A stretch of 64,000 nucleotides of DNA from assembly GCA_947448025.1 (NCBI GenBank), contig CANFLV010000018.1, positions 1 to 64,000 of the forward strand, given 5' to 3'. The stretch comes from Oxalobacteraceae bacterium. GTDB lineage: Bacteria > Pseudomonadota > Gammaproteobacteria > Burkholderiales > Burkholderiaceae_D. Each line of letters begins with the position of its first letter. Positions within the stretch are counted from its first letter, which is position 1. The notes beneath the pieces were generated by a model. It saw only the letters and a list, made by a program, of their open reading frames with translations, was not told the DNA's origin and made no database searches. Made by a program: the position numbers and the translations under genes. Below are positions 9,205-19,000 of this stretch, piece after piece.

Positions 9205-9286
9205 CGCATTCTCCAAAGTTTGCCGGAACCCTACCGGAATAGTCTTATTTTGCTGTGGAACACTACCTTTTAGCAAGATCATTCTT

Positions 9287-9688
9287 ATGATTAATTATCG
9301 AAATGACAGTACGGATCTGCCTCGCGTGGCTTTGGTTCACGCTAACGCCAGTTTTCCAGAACTGGAAAAAGATACCTTGAGCGACGCTGAACCATTGGCC
9401 TTGCTGGCACTGCGCGCTGAATGGTTAGTCGGCATCTTGCAGCATCTTGCTCATGCCGAAGGTGATGAGGCGGGCGCCGTGGAAGTCGCCCTTGCGACGA
9501 CGCTGCGTCGGAGATTGTCCAAATCCGGGGCTTTGCTGGAATTGTTGCGCAGTTATGACACTCTTGCCGTGGACGTCGATCACAAACGCTGGGCGCGCAA
9601 GATCATTGCCCGCATTGCCGACGGCGATGCCAGCGTAAAGCCTTTCCAGGCGCGTGCAGCCCTGGAAGCCTTGTGTGCGAACAGTTGA
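9287..9688 (+). CDS. Hypothetical protein, helical
   Basis: About 133 aa starting at the ATG at 9287. It is predicted to be mostly helical, with Leu-, Ala- and Glu-rich segments (ALLALRAEWLVGILQHLAHA) and no signal peptide or membrane segment. I recognise no family. It is divergent to the small HTH regulator and may be its regulated partner. Base composition is like that of the flanking genes. Confidence 0.55.
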   Translation: MINYRNDSTDLPRVALVHANASFPELEKDTLSDAEPLALLALRAEWLVGILQHLAHAEGDEAGAVEVALATTLRRRLSKSGALLELLRSYDTLAVDVDHKRWARKIIARIADGDASVKPFQARAALEALCANS

Positions 9689-9752
9689 AATTTGCGCATT
9701 TCTTTGTTTGAATTTGCACTATCAAATTAGTAGCATTTATGCAGATGTAATG

Positions 9753-10958
9753 CTAGGCCGTACTGGTGTCGCCGGCAAACCCGCGCCGTGTCCTGACCGC
9801 CGCGAGATAACACAACAGCGAGACCACGGCAAAAGCGAACAATACCCATAGCAGTGGGTACGGCGAGGGATAGCGCTGTGCGATGGCTGCGATCGTTAGC
9901 GGACCAGCCGCTTTCGAGAACAGTGAAGCCGCCGACAGCGCTCCGGAAATGGCGCCATAATGTTCGCGGCCAAACAGACTCTGCGGAATCGTGCCGCGCA
10001 CGATCGTCAGGATGCCATTGCTGAGGCCATAAAAAATGCAGAACGCGGCCAGCGCCCATTGCTGCTGGCCGAACAGCAGCAGCGCCAGCAAGGCCACCGG
10101 CAGCGCGCTAAAGGTCGCCTTGCCCACGCTGGTCGGTGCGAGATGACGTCCCACGGTCATTTCCCCTATGCGACCGATGACCTGCATCGGGCCGATCAGA
10201 CTCGCCATCATTACCGCCAGCGCGATCGGATGGCCGAACTCGCCGAACAAGGGAATCAGGTGCACTGACAAGGCGGAAAAGATGAAGCTGTTCGCCGAGA
10301 ACGCGAAGGCCAGCTTCCAGAATGTCGCATCGCGCAGTGCTTCCTTCAAGGTCGAGTGCCGGTGCGAGGCATGCAGGCTCGGCGCTGATCGAACCCGCAC
10401 GCTGAGCAATGCATGCAGCGGTGCGCATACGAGCAGCTGCAGCGCGCCGTACAGCATGTAGGTATCGCGCCAGCCTATCATGCCGTTCAACTGCAAGGTT
10501 AATGGCCAGAACACCGTGCTGGCAAAGCCGCCGAACAGCGTCAGCGTCGAAATACCTTTGCGCGCATCACCAACAAATTCACGATTGATCGTCGCAAAAG
10601 CGCCTTCGTAGAGGACAGCCGACATCGCCAGACCGAGCACAGACCAGGCGCAAAAGTAGCTGAGGATGGTATGACTGCTCGCCAGCAGCATGAAGCCGCC
10701 GCCGCATAGCAGGGATCCGGCACCCATGACCGGGCGTCCGCCAAAACGGTCGAGCAGGATGCCGGCCGGCGTCGACGCCAGCCCCGCCACCAGCAGGCAC
10801 CATGAAAACGCGCCGAATACGATTTCCGCACTCCAGCCGGTTTCACGCTGGATTTCCGGCGCGAGAATGGCGATCGCGTAATACAGCGAGCCCCAGGCAA
10901 CGATCTGCGTCACAGCGAGGATGGCGATGAATTGCCAGGGGTGGCGCGGGTTGGACAT
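9753..10958 (-). CDS. MFS transporter
   Basis: A 401-aa membrane protein with 12 predicted helices. The start AVTQIVAWGSLYYA and the loop-2 motif GILLDRFGGRPVMG place it in the major facilitator superfamily, nearest by eye to the oxalate/formate- and monocarboxylate-like groups. Substrate unknown. The gene is isolated: the preceding plus-strand gene ends about 65 bases away, and the KfrA-like gene diverges about 155 bases from its start. Confidence 0.82.
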   Translation of the reverse strand: MSNPRHPWQFIAILAVTQIVAWGSLYYAIAILAPEIQRETGWSAEIVFGAFSWCLLVAGLASTPAGILLDRFGGRPVMGAGSLLCGGGFMLLASSHTILSYFCAWSVLGLAMSAVLYEGAFATINREFVGDARKGISTLTLFGGFASTVFWPLTLQLNGMIGWRDTYMLYGALQLLVCAPLHALLSVRVRSAPSLHASHRHSTLKEALRDATFWKLAFAFSANSFIFSALSVHLIPLFGEFGHPIALAVMMASLIGPMQVIGRIGEMTVGRHLAPTSVGKATFSALPVALLALLLFGQQQWALAAFCIFYGLSNGILTIVRGTIPQSLFGREHYGAISGALSAASLFSKAAGPLTIAAIAQRYPSPYPLLWVLFAFAVVSLLCYLAAVRTRRGFAGDTSTA

Positions 10959-11114
10959 GGTAATAAAAAAGTTAGCGGCGATTGCGCATTATGCCTTGCA
11001 AATTCTGCGGCTCGACACACGGCAAGTCTCGGCGTCTCCACGCACTGCATTGCACCTCAAAATCCGGTGTAATATCGGCCTTCTCATTTTCCTACCAACG
11101 ATCCAACTGTCGCC

Positions 11115-12167
11115 ATGCAGGATGCCCCCTATTTGAACGAGCAGCAGCTGCTGGCTGAAATCAGCCAGCTGCGCGAGCAATTCCCCCAGACGCAAGATCT
11201 TTATCGTGAAGTGTGCACTGTGCTGTTTTTCCGGCATGGCATCACGCCCACGACGAACAAGCTTTACCAGCTCGTACGTAAAGGCAGCATGTCTGCGCCG
11301 GCCGAAGCCTTGACGAAATTCTGGCAAGACCTGCGTGAAAAAAGTCGCGTGCGCATCGAGCATCCCGACCTGCCGGAAGCGCTGAAGACGGCGGCAGGCG
11401 AGATGACGGCCATACTCTGGTCGCAAGCCCAGGCCTCGGCACAGGAGTCGCTCGCGGCCTTTCGTGAGCAGGCTGAAGCCCGCGTTACCGCCGCCGAAAC
11501 AGCGCTCGCCGCTGCGAGCATACGTGAACAGGGGGCGATTAATAAAAGCCTGCATGCAGAGGAAGAGCTGCGAAACATCCGGCAGGAGGCGCAGGTTCTT
11601 GGGCAGCAGCTCGCAGCAGCCCATGCGACGACCGCGGCGCTCGAGGCGCAGTTAAAACGAGTACAAAAAGACAATGAAGCGCAGCAGAGTCAAGCACAGA
11701 AAGACGGTGAAGCGCAGCAGCAGCGACTGGCCGATGCGCGGCGCGAATTCGCCCTTGAACTCGATAAGCTGCGCAGTGCGGCGGCCCTAGCCGAAGATCG
11801 CATGGCGGCCGCTGAAAAGCGCGCCTTGCTCGAGATCGACCGTGAACGTGGTCTTGCCTTGCGCGCGCAAAAAGACCTGGAAGCGAGTCGCGGCCGCGCC
11901 ACGACCGCAGCCGACAAGGCGGCCGCTGAGCGAAACGCCTTGCAGCAGCAGCTCGGTGACTTGCGCCAGCAAAGCGGCAAGCTCGAAGGCAGCCTGCAAG
12001 CCATGACCGCGAACCGCGACCAGCTCGCCCGCGAACTCGGCGCAGCGCGCGACAGTCTGGCTGCGACTGAGCGCAACATCACAGAACTACGCAAGGCGGC
12101 GCCCAAGCCGCAGCGCGCCACACTGCGAAAACACAGCGCTAAAAAACCGCTAGCGTCAGACGCATGA
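11115..12167 (+). CDS. KfrA-like DNA-binding coiled-coil protein
   Basis: A 350-aa protein. The first about 110 residues resemble the KfrA N-terminal DNA-binding domain (YREVCTVLFFRHGITPTTNKL..VRKGSMSAPAEALTKFWQ..LR). The remaining 240 residues are an almost uninterrupted Ala/Glu/Gln/Arg-rich coiled coil with a basic C-terminal tail. KfrA proteins are autoregulators and segregation accessory factors on broad-host-range plasmids, but chromosomal homologues are common in betaproteobacteria and their role is unclear. The stop codon overlaps the start of the next MFS gene (ATGA), so the two are translationally coupled. No parA/parB or replication gene is nearby, so a plasmid origin of this region is not supported. 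Confidence 0.75.
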   Translation: MQDAPYLNEQQLLAEISQLREQFPQTQDLYREVCTVLFFRHGITPTTNKLYQLVRKGSMSAPAEALTKFWQDLREKSRVRIEHPDLPEALKTAAGEMTAILWSQAQASAQESLAAFREQAEARVTAAETALAAASIREQGAINKSLHAEEELRNIRQEAQVLGQQLAAAHATTAALEAQLKRVQKDNEAQQSQAQKDGEAQQQRLADARREFALELDKLRSAAALAEDRMAAAEKRALLEIDRERGLALRAQKDLEASRGRATTAADKAAAERNALQQQLGDLRQQSGKLEGSLQAMTANRDQLARELGAARDSLAATERNITELRKAAPKPQRATLRKHSAKKPLASDA

Positions 12168-13363
12168 CAGTCCAGACACCCACTGTGACGCCTTCCTGGC
12201 TGCCGGCCGCCCTCGCTGGTCTATGCGCGACACTGATCGGCCTTGGCATCGGCCGCTTTTCTTATGTCGCACTGCTGCCTTTGCTGATCGACGCGCACTG
12301 GGCTACGCCAGGCGCCGCGGCGCAAATTGCCGCAGCTAACCTGATCGGTTACATGATCGGTGCGCTCACTGCGCATCGCTTCGCCCTGGCCATGGGCGCG
12401 GCTCAGGCGATCCGCGCCGCGATGCTGGGCATTTGCGTGAGCCTGATTTTGTGCAGCGTGAATCTCGGCTTTGCATGGCTGTGGGGCTGGCGTCTGCTGG
12501 CCGGCATCGGCGGCGGCTGGCTAATGATCCTCGCCGCGCCTTTCATCATGAGTCGCGTGCCGCCGCAAAAGCGCGGCAAGGCAGTCGGTTTCGTGTTTTC
12601 CGGCATCGGCTTTGGCATCATCCTGTCAGGCTTCTCCGTGCCGGCGCTCGGCGCTGAACATTTAAGTGCAGCCTGGCTGCTGCTTGCGGCCATGGTGGCA
12701 TTGGCGATCCTGTTTGCGTGGCCAAAATTCAAGCCCGTCCCATCAGCGGTGGCGCCCGCAGTGGCGAAGGATCGGCTCATGCCGCGCGGCGCCTTGCTGG
12801 CCTTGCTGCTGGCGTACATGCTCGATGGCGTCGGCTATCTGCCGCATACGGTGCTATGGGTGGAATATCTGGTGCATGGTCTGGGCAAGCCGCTCGCCAC
12901 CGGCGGGCTGTTCTGGGCGATCTTTGGTGCGGGCGCCGCGTGCGGCCCACTATTGACCGGACATGCCGCGGACCGCTTCGGTTTTCGCAATACCGTCAGC
13001 GTGGCATTCGCCCTGAAAGCATTTGGCGTGGCGCTGCCGCTGATATCGTCCTCAATGCCCGCGCTGGTTCTGTCATCCTTCCTGGTCGGGGCCTTCACGC
13101 CGGGACTGGTCGCCGTCGTTTCGGGGCGCGTACTGGAAATCGCCGGACCGGCCGGGCACCAGCGCAATTGGGCATTGCTGACGTTCGTCTATGCAGTGCT
13201 GCAAGCCATAGGCGGCTATGCGATGGCGAGCCTGTATGCGGCGACGCATTCATTCACCTTGCTTTTCGCGCTCGGCGCGAGTGCGCTGACAGCGTCAGCG
13301 CTGATCGCGACCTTCGGTTCATCAAGGCTGACGGTGCCAGCGACGGATGACGTGGATTCCTGA
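12164..13363 (+). CDS. YbfB/YjiJ-family MFS transporter
   Basis: A 399-aa protein with 12 predicted helices. The N-terminus (LCATLIGLGIGRFSYVALLP) is characteristic of the YbfB/YjiJ group of major facilitators, whose substrates are not established. A conserved FVFSGIGFGIILSG helix and GHAADRFGFRN loop are present. Its ATG overlaps the TGA of the KfrA-like gene by 4 bases. This unusual pairing of a coiled-coil DNA-binding protein with a transporter is the only clue to regulation. Confidence 0.82.
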   Translation: MTVQTPTVTPSWLPAALAGLCATLIGLGIGRFSYVALLPLLIDAHWATPGAAAQIAAANLIGYMIGALTAHRFALAMGAAQAIRAAMLGICVSLILCSVNLGFAWLWGWRLLAGIGGGWLMILAAPFIMSRVPPQKRGKAVGFVFSGIGFGIILSGFSVPALGAEHLSAAWLLLAAMVALAILFAWPKFKPVPSAVAPAVAKDRLMPRGALLALLLAYMLDGVGYLPHTVLWVEYLVHGLGKPLATGGLFWAIFGAGAACGPLLTGHAADRFGFRNTVSVAFALKAFGVALPLISSSMPALVLSSFLVGAFTPGLVAVVSGRVLEIAGPAGHQRNWALLTFVYAVLQAIGGYAMASLYAATHSFTLLFALGASALTASALIATFGSSRLTVPATDDVDS

Positions 13364-13387
13364 GAACGCTGCGGCAAAAGCGTTGCT

Positions 13388-14602
13388 TCATGTCCGTTCA
13401 TTCCAGCCTATCTTGTGCTTTTCTTCCGTTTCACTATGGCGGACATCGTCTTCGGCATGGAGATAGGTGTTCGTCGTGGCGATCGATGCATGGCCAAGGT
13501 TATCGCGCACATGGCGCAAGTCGAGTGCATTATTGGCCATGTGCGAGCCGGCGGTATGCCGCAGCCAGTGCGCTGAGGCACTTTCAAGTTGCGCTGCCAG
13601 TATGTTCGCATCGACGCCTGTATCGACACCGTGCGCGCGCAGGCGCTCAGCTGCCGCGGCAAAAACCTGTTTGACGACCGCATGCAGCGCCCCGCGCGTC
13701 ATGGCTTGCTGGCGTCCGCCGATCGGCAAGAGCAGCGGCGTCGGCTCGCCCGATGACGGCATCAGTGGCAGCCCGCATAGCTGCCGGTAACTGGCGAGCT
13801 CAGTCATCAATTCACTGGTCGCCGGAATCAGGCGCAGCTTATTGCCCTTGCCGAGTACCTCCAGCCACCAGCGCTCCTGACCAAAGCGATCGCGCCGGCT
13901 AAAGAATCCTCCCATCGTATTGACGGCCACTTCAGAAATGCGCAAGCCGCACGAGTACAGCAGTGAAAACAGCCAGCGCACCCGCATGTGATGTTCGCGC
14001 TCGCGAACAGTGGTGCGTGGCATCGCTGCGATCGTGTCTTTTACCGTCTGCCATAAATCATCATCAAGGTAGCGCGTGATGCGCGGCGGCAGCTTATTTG
14101 CGCGATTGCGCGACAGCGACAGGGGATTGCCGGCAAGGTAGCCAGCCTGCACCAGCCACGAGAACAGGGTATTGAGAATGATGATCGCCTGGCGCCGGCT
14201 GGCAGGGGAAAGCGGCCCGGAAAATGGTCGCCAGTCAGCGTGTGTGCGCGCAAATTTTCGTCCGTCACGCATGATCCATTGCGCCGCTGGCTGTGGATCG
14301 GCGAGGAAGTTCTGGTAAGCGAGAAAGTCTTCATGCGTCAGCGATGAGAGCGGCTTATTCATTTGCAGCGTCGCCCAGAGCAGTAGCCGTTCGGCTTCCT
14401 TGCGGTAATTATCGAAGGTGGTTTTTGATTCGGTGAAGCGCATGAGCCAGGCCTTCAGCGCCTCGATATCGGTCGTGGCCGCAATCTGCGCCCGCACGCC
14501 CGATGCGCGATTTGATCCCTGGCTGCCGTCAAGATGGCTAGCCTGGGTGGCGGGCGGGACCAGATTCGTCACGAAAAAAGCTTTTTCTGAAATATTGCTC
14601 AT
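13388..14602 (-). CDS. Tyrosine site-specific recombinase/integrase
   Basis: A 404-aa protein of the phage-integrase family. An N-terminal SAM-like core-binding domain covers about residues 45-165. The catalytic domain shows the expected residues: Arg in SCGLRISE (about 219), Lys in GKGNKLRL, HWLRH (about 347-351), His in NLGHASIATT and the nucleophile Tyr in TNTYLHAE (about 381). All catalytic positions appear intact. The gene stands alone, with no excisionase or phage genes beside it. It lies about 1.4 kb before the RTX island, but no flanking att repeats were found by eye, so a link to the island is speculative. A housekeeping XerC/D role is less likely because the protein is about 100 aa longer than Xer proteins. 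Confidence 0.87.
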   Translation of the reverse strand: MSNISEKAFFVTNLVPPATQASHLDGSQGSNRASGVRAQIAATTDIEALKAWLMRFTESKTTFDNYRKEAERLLLWATLQMNKPLSSLTHEDFLAYQNFLADPQPAAQWIMRDGRKFARTHADWRPFSGPLSPASRRQAIIILNTLFSWLVQAGYLAGNPLSLSRNRANKLPPRITRYLDDDLWQTVKDTIAAMPRTTVREREHHMRVRWLFSLLYSCGLRISEVAVNTMGGFFSRRDRFGQERWWLEVLGKGNKLRLIPATSELMTELASYRQLCGLPLMPSSGEPTPLLLPIGGRQQAMTRGALHAVVKQVFAAAAERLRAHGVDTGVDANILAAQLESASAHWLRHTAGSHMANNALDLRHVRDNLGHASIATTNTYLHAEDDVRHSETEEKHKIGWNERT

Positions 14603-14831
14603 GACTGCAAGGGATACTTGATCCCTGTATATCTCCTGGCCGATGTGCTGTCGCCACTAATTTTATACTGTTGGAATTTGCCACAGGCAGTAATTTATCG
14701 ACATTATGCAGTTAATGTCATAAAAATTTGTCTTTGTTTTGGTAAAACTACGTATTACGTATTTTTATTTGAATATTATTGCTTGATGAAGCTGGAAAAC
14801 ATAATGGATGCGGGGCACGCCAGATTCGGCC

Positions 14832-15311
14832 TTAGCTTACGCGAGCAAAAAGGCCAAGCAGGCGATCGCCAAACAAAGTTAGAGCAACCCCCGCCAGCAA
14901 GAGCAGGGCGCCGCAAAATTTGATGAGCGACACCGGTCGCAGTACGGAGTTGAGCAGACCAAAGTGATCAATCGTGATCGATGCGAATAGCTGCCCAGCG
15001 ATGACCAGCACCAGCAAATTCGTCAAGCCGATGCGCGGCGCAAGCAAGGTCGTACTGAAAATGAATCCGGCACCCAGAAAGCCGCCAGCAAATTTCCATA
15101 GCGACTGCGATGGGATTGCCGCCAAGGCTAAAAGCAAGCCACCGCGCGCCACGGCAATCGAGGCGAGGATCAGGGTGCCGATCACAAAGGAAATCAAGGC
15201 GGCCACGATGGTGTTGCCACCCAATCCAGCTGCCAATTGACCATTGATGTTTGCCTGCGTGGCAATGGCGGCGCCGGCACAAAAAGCGAGAATAAAGAAG
15301 GCGGAATTCAT
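14832..15311 (-). CDS. DMT/YdcZ-family membrane protein
   Basis: About 159 aa with five predicted hydrophobic helices, beginning MNSAFFILAFCAGAAIATQ and containing NINGQLAAGLGG, a pattern typical of the YdcZ (former DUF606) family within the drug/metabolite transporter superfamily. The substrate is unknown. The ATG at 15311 fits the family start better than the one at 15320. Flanking sequence on both sides is AT-rich and gene-poor. Confidence 0.75.
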   Translation of the reverse strand: MNSAFFILAFCAGAAIATQANINGQLAAGLGGNTIVAALISFVIGTLILASIAVARGGLLLALAAIPSQSLWKFAGGFLGAGFIFSTTLLAPRIGLTNLLVLVIAGQLFASITIDHFGLLNSVLRPVSLIKFCGALLLLAGVALTLFGDRLLGLFARVS

Positions 15312-16062
15312 TGCGAGCATTCATTCGAGTCAGGGAGTTGACAGTATAGACGGCGGACTTGCTTTCCTACCACGTTGGGGGATAGAGATTGCGCTGGCAC
15401 AATCAAGCAATAACTAGTTGAATGTTAATTATTGAAAAGCTATGTAACCTATTGATTTATTGAATTTAATAACAATTTAATTGAAATTAATATGATGCTT
15501 TAGGAGTTTAAATTAAGGTAAATTAATTAAAGTAATTAACTTAAAGTAAATTATATGAATAACTTTTAAGTTAATAATTTTGTACGTTTATTTTTTAAAA
15601 TTAACAAAAATTCTGCAGTCTGCCGATAAGTCTCAAGCGGTATCGGTACCTAGTCGGCCAACTGACGGTTTCGTTCACACCATCAAGTCTGAAATGCCGC
15701 ATCGAACTGCGGTAATTTCTTCCTTTATGCCCCCGGCACCTGGATTTTTGCATCCTGCATCACCCTTTGCAGCGCCAATGTCGCTGTTACTGACTGTACT
15801 TCCTTAGCATCGTCAGATTCGGCGAGAACGATCAATCCAACATTTCTGCGCGTGGCGATACTGCATCAAGTAACAGGCTTAATGCACGATTACTGAGATA
15901 GCCATTGAATTATTAACATTTTATCATTACTATTTATTAATAATTTGCTAATAATTTATATGGCTTGCCAGCCAACTTTAGTTTGATAGGCATTGCTTCT
16001 TTGCCATTAGGTCATTGTCAGATTTTTCACTTACGTGCTCAGGACTTGGGAGTTTTTTTTAA
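15312..16062. other. AT-rich gap before the RTX island
   Basis: About 750 bases without a confident gene. Bases 15400-15600 and 15900-15970 are strongly A/T-rich with many TTAATT-type motifs, the kind of DNA often bound by silencers such as H-NS/MvaT homologues. A 47-codon minus-strand open stretch at about 15725-15866 (VGLIVLAESDDAKEVQ...) reads like a fragment of a real protein but has no start codon or family match. The promoter of the first RTX gene must lie here. GGGAG lies about 11 bases before its ATG; no strong -35/-10 pair stood out. Confidence 0.45.
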
Positions 16063-19000
16063 ATGCCAACAAACAAAGAAAATGATTTTCAAGCAGATGT
16101 CGTCGCGTTTTTCAGTGACGGCGACGACCTGTTTGTCGCCGATGACTTCAGCTTCGGCATCAGCGTAATCCTCGACGGTGGCGCCGGTATCAATACGATT
16201 GATTACAGCCAGGTCGAACTAGATGATGCCTATATTGTGGCCGATGGCCATGGCACGTTCCAGAAGCGTTTCGGTGAAGTGGCCGTCAATTTGGATTTTC
16301 TACGCCATGTTGCCAATATCATTGGCACCAAAAACAGCGACATCATCATTGGCGATGGCGGCGCAAACCAGTTGACTGGCGGCGGCGGGGATGACTCACT
16401 GAGCGGGGCCGCAGGTAATGACACCTTGTTCGGCGGCGTTGGCGACGATAGTCTGTCTGGCGGAACGGGTACAGATTACCTGCAGGGTGGCAGCGGCAAT
16501 GACGTTTTGTTTCAGGATAACTATTTTGATAACGATACCATCGCCGGTGATGAGGGCAAGGACACACTAGATTACACACGCGTCGAGGTATCGCGGCTCA
16601 GCAACTGGAACATCGTCGCCGATCTCGGCAATGCATCGGTGCTGAAGTATTACATAGGGGGCGCCGTCGCCACGGATACGGTTTTCAGTATCGAAAATAT
16701 CATTGCGACCAAGAATCACGATCGCATTCTCGGTAGCGAGTTCGCCAACGCCTTGTCGGGAATGGCTGGCCAGGATACGCTCAGCGGCCTGGGTGGCAAT
16801 GATTTACTTGACGGTGGCGCCGGGGCGGACTTGCTGTCAGGTGGCGAGGGCGATGACAGCTTGAATGGCGGTACCGGACAGGACAGCATGTCCGGTGGCA
16901 GCGGCAATGACCTGTTTTTACAATACGCTGCGTCTCATGTCGGTGGCATCTATAACGACACCATCAATGGCGATGAGGACATCGATACAATTGATTACAG
17001 TGACTCCAAATCTGTCGCGCCCGTGCCGGTTGCCATAGTCGCCAATCTGATGAAGCACACAGTCACCAAGACCGTTTTCGGTAATGTCGGCGGCACCGAC
17101 ACCCTCACCAATATCGAAAACGTCATTGCCGGCCAATATAATGACACCATCATCGGTGACGGCAATGCGAATGTGTTGACTGGCGGCGGTGGTTCGGACT
17201 TGATTCAAAGCGGCGCCGGTAATGACACGATACTGCAGAATCGCCTGTTCGGCGAAGACACGGTCGATGGCGGCAGCGGGATTGATACGATAGATTACAG
17301 TGGTTTGCAACTCGACGACGGCGCCATCACTGGCATTTCTGCCGATCTGTTCGCGAAATCCGTCACGAAATATCAAAACGGCGGGGCATTTGGCCGCGAC
17401 AGCATCAGCAATGTTGAAATGCTTGTCGGCACCCGTTATAGCGATGTGATGAGCGCCGATAGCAATGCCAATTTGCTATCCGGCGGCGGCGGCGATGATT
17501 GCCTAAACGGCCGCGCCGGCAACGATACCCTCATCGGTGGCCTTGGTACCGACCAGGTGTCTGGCGAGAATGGCGATGATCTGATTGTCCAGGACAGCTT
17601 CGAGGGCGACGACAACCTTGATGGCGGTGCGGGCATTGATACGGCTGACTATAGCCGTTCAGCGCAGGCTGGCGACAATATCAAGGTCCGCCTCGCGTCT
17701 TTTTCCGTCGAAAAATTCCATGCTGACAACCTTGCCCAGAGCATCGGACACGACGTGATTGTCGATGTTGAAAATATCATTGGCGGCAGTGGCGATGACG
17801 ACATTGCCGGCAATCAAATGTCGAACGCATTGGCGGGTGGCGCGGGACAGGATAGCTTGAGCGGCGCAGACGGGCGCGACACTCTGAGCGGCGGCACGGG
17901 TGATGACGTGCTCAGCGGCGGCGCGGCGAGCGATCTGGTCGTGGGAGAAGACGGCGATGACCACATAATCCAGGATGCCTGGGGCGGCTATGACACGATT
18001 AATGGCGGAACTGGACTGGATAGCCTTGATTACAGCCAATGCATGAGTCCGGGTCGCAGCTTTTCGTTCGATATTACGACGGGCGTATTGTCCAAATACC
18101 AGGACGGGGCGATCGTTGGCGTCGATGTGATTTCAGGTATTGAAACTATCCTCATGGCACCGGGGGACGACATCGTCATCAGCGATGCAGCTGGCAATGT
18201 CATTTTTATGGGCGATGGCAACAATAACGTGTACGGCGTTGAGGGCAATGACACCCTTGGTGGTGGAGCAGGCAATGACATGCTTTCCGGTGGCAATGGG
18301 TCCGATCAGATAGTCGGCGATGCGGGCGACGATGTGTTCCTGCAGGATGGCATGCTCGGCGATGACACCCTGGATGGCGGCACTGGCATCGATACTGTCG
18401 ATTACCGGCAAGGCATAGGCGCCGGCATCAGCGTCGATATTTCAAGCGGTCCCGGCTACGGCTACAAGTTGCAGGATGGCGTGGTACTCGGCATGGATTT
18501 TTATCGTGATATCGAGCGTTTTACGGGGACGCGCAATGGCGACGTGATGCGTGGCGCGAGCCTTGCCGATTTTTTCAGCGGCGACGCCGGTAATGATGCA
18601 CTTAATGGCAATGATGGCAACGACACCTTGAATGGCGGCTTGGGCAATGACGACGTTTCTGGCGATAATGGCAATGACCTGCTAGTGCAGGATACGCTCT
18701 ACGGTAATGACACGCTTGATGGGGGAACCGGCTTTGATGTCGTAGATTATCGGCAAGTACTCGCGACCAGCGGCGCCAGCGCAGCCATCAGGGCAAATCT
18801 GGCCACGGGCAGTATCGAAAAATTACAAAATGGCGCAGTGCTTGGGCGCGATAGCTTGATCGCCATTGAAGGCATTACCGGCAGCCACTATGACGATACG
18901 CTCGCCGGCAGCGCAAAAAATGACCGCATCAACGGCGACGCTGGCGATGACAGTCTCAGTGGTCTCGACGGTTCCGATTACCTTGACGGTGGCGAGGCCA

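Noticed and set aside
216-9306. A 17-base near-match (aattatcgaaa-c/t-gacag) at about 218 and again at 9292
   Set aside because: One mismatch over 17 bases is expected several times by chance in a 64-kb window, and the contexts differ.
11115-14602. Plasmid or phage origin of the region because of a KfrA-like protein and an integrase
   Set aside because: No replication, partition, conjugation or phage structural genes are present; both gene types are common on chromosomes.
15940-16020. TTGATA followed 17 bases later by ATTAGG upstream of the first RTX gene
   Set aside because: The -10 is poor and the rest of the duplicated hlyB/hlyC promoter block is absent.
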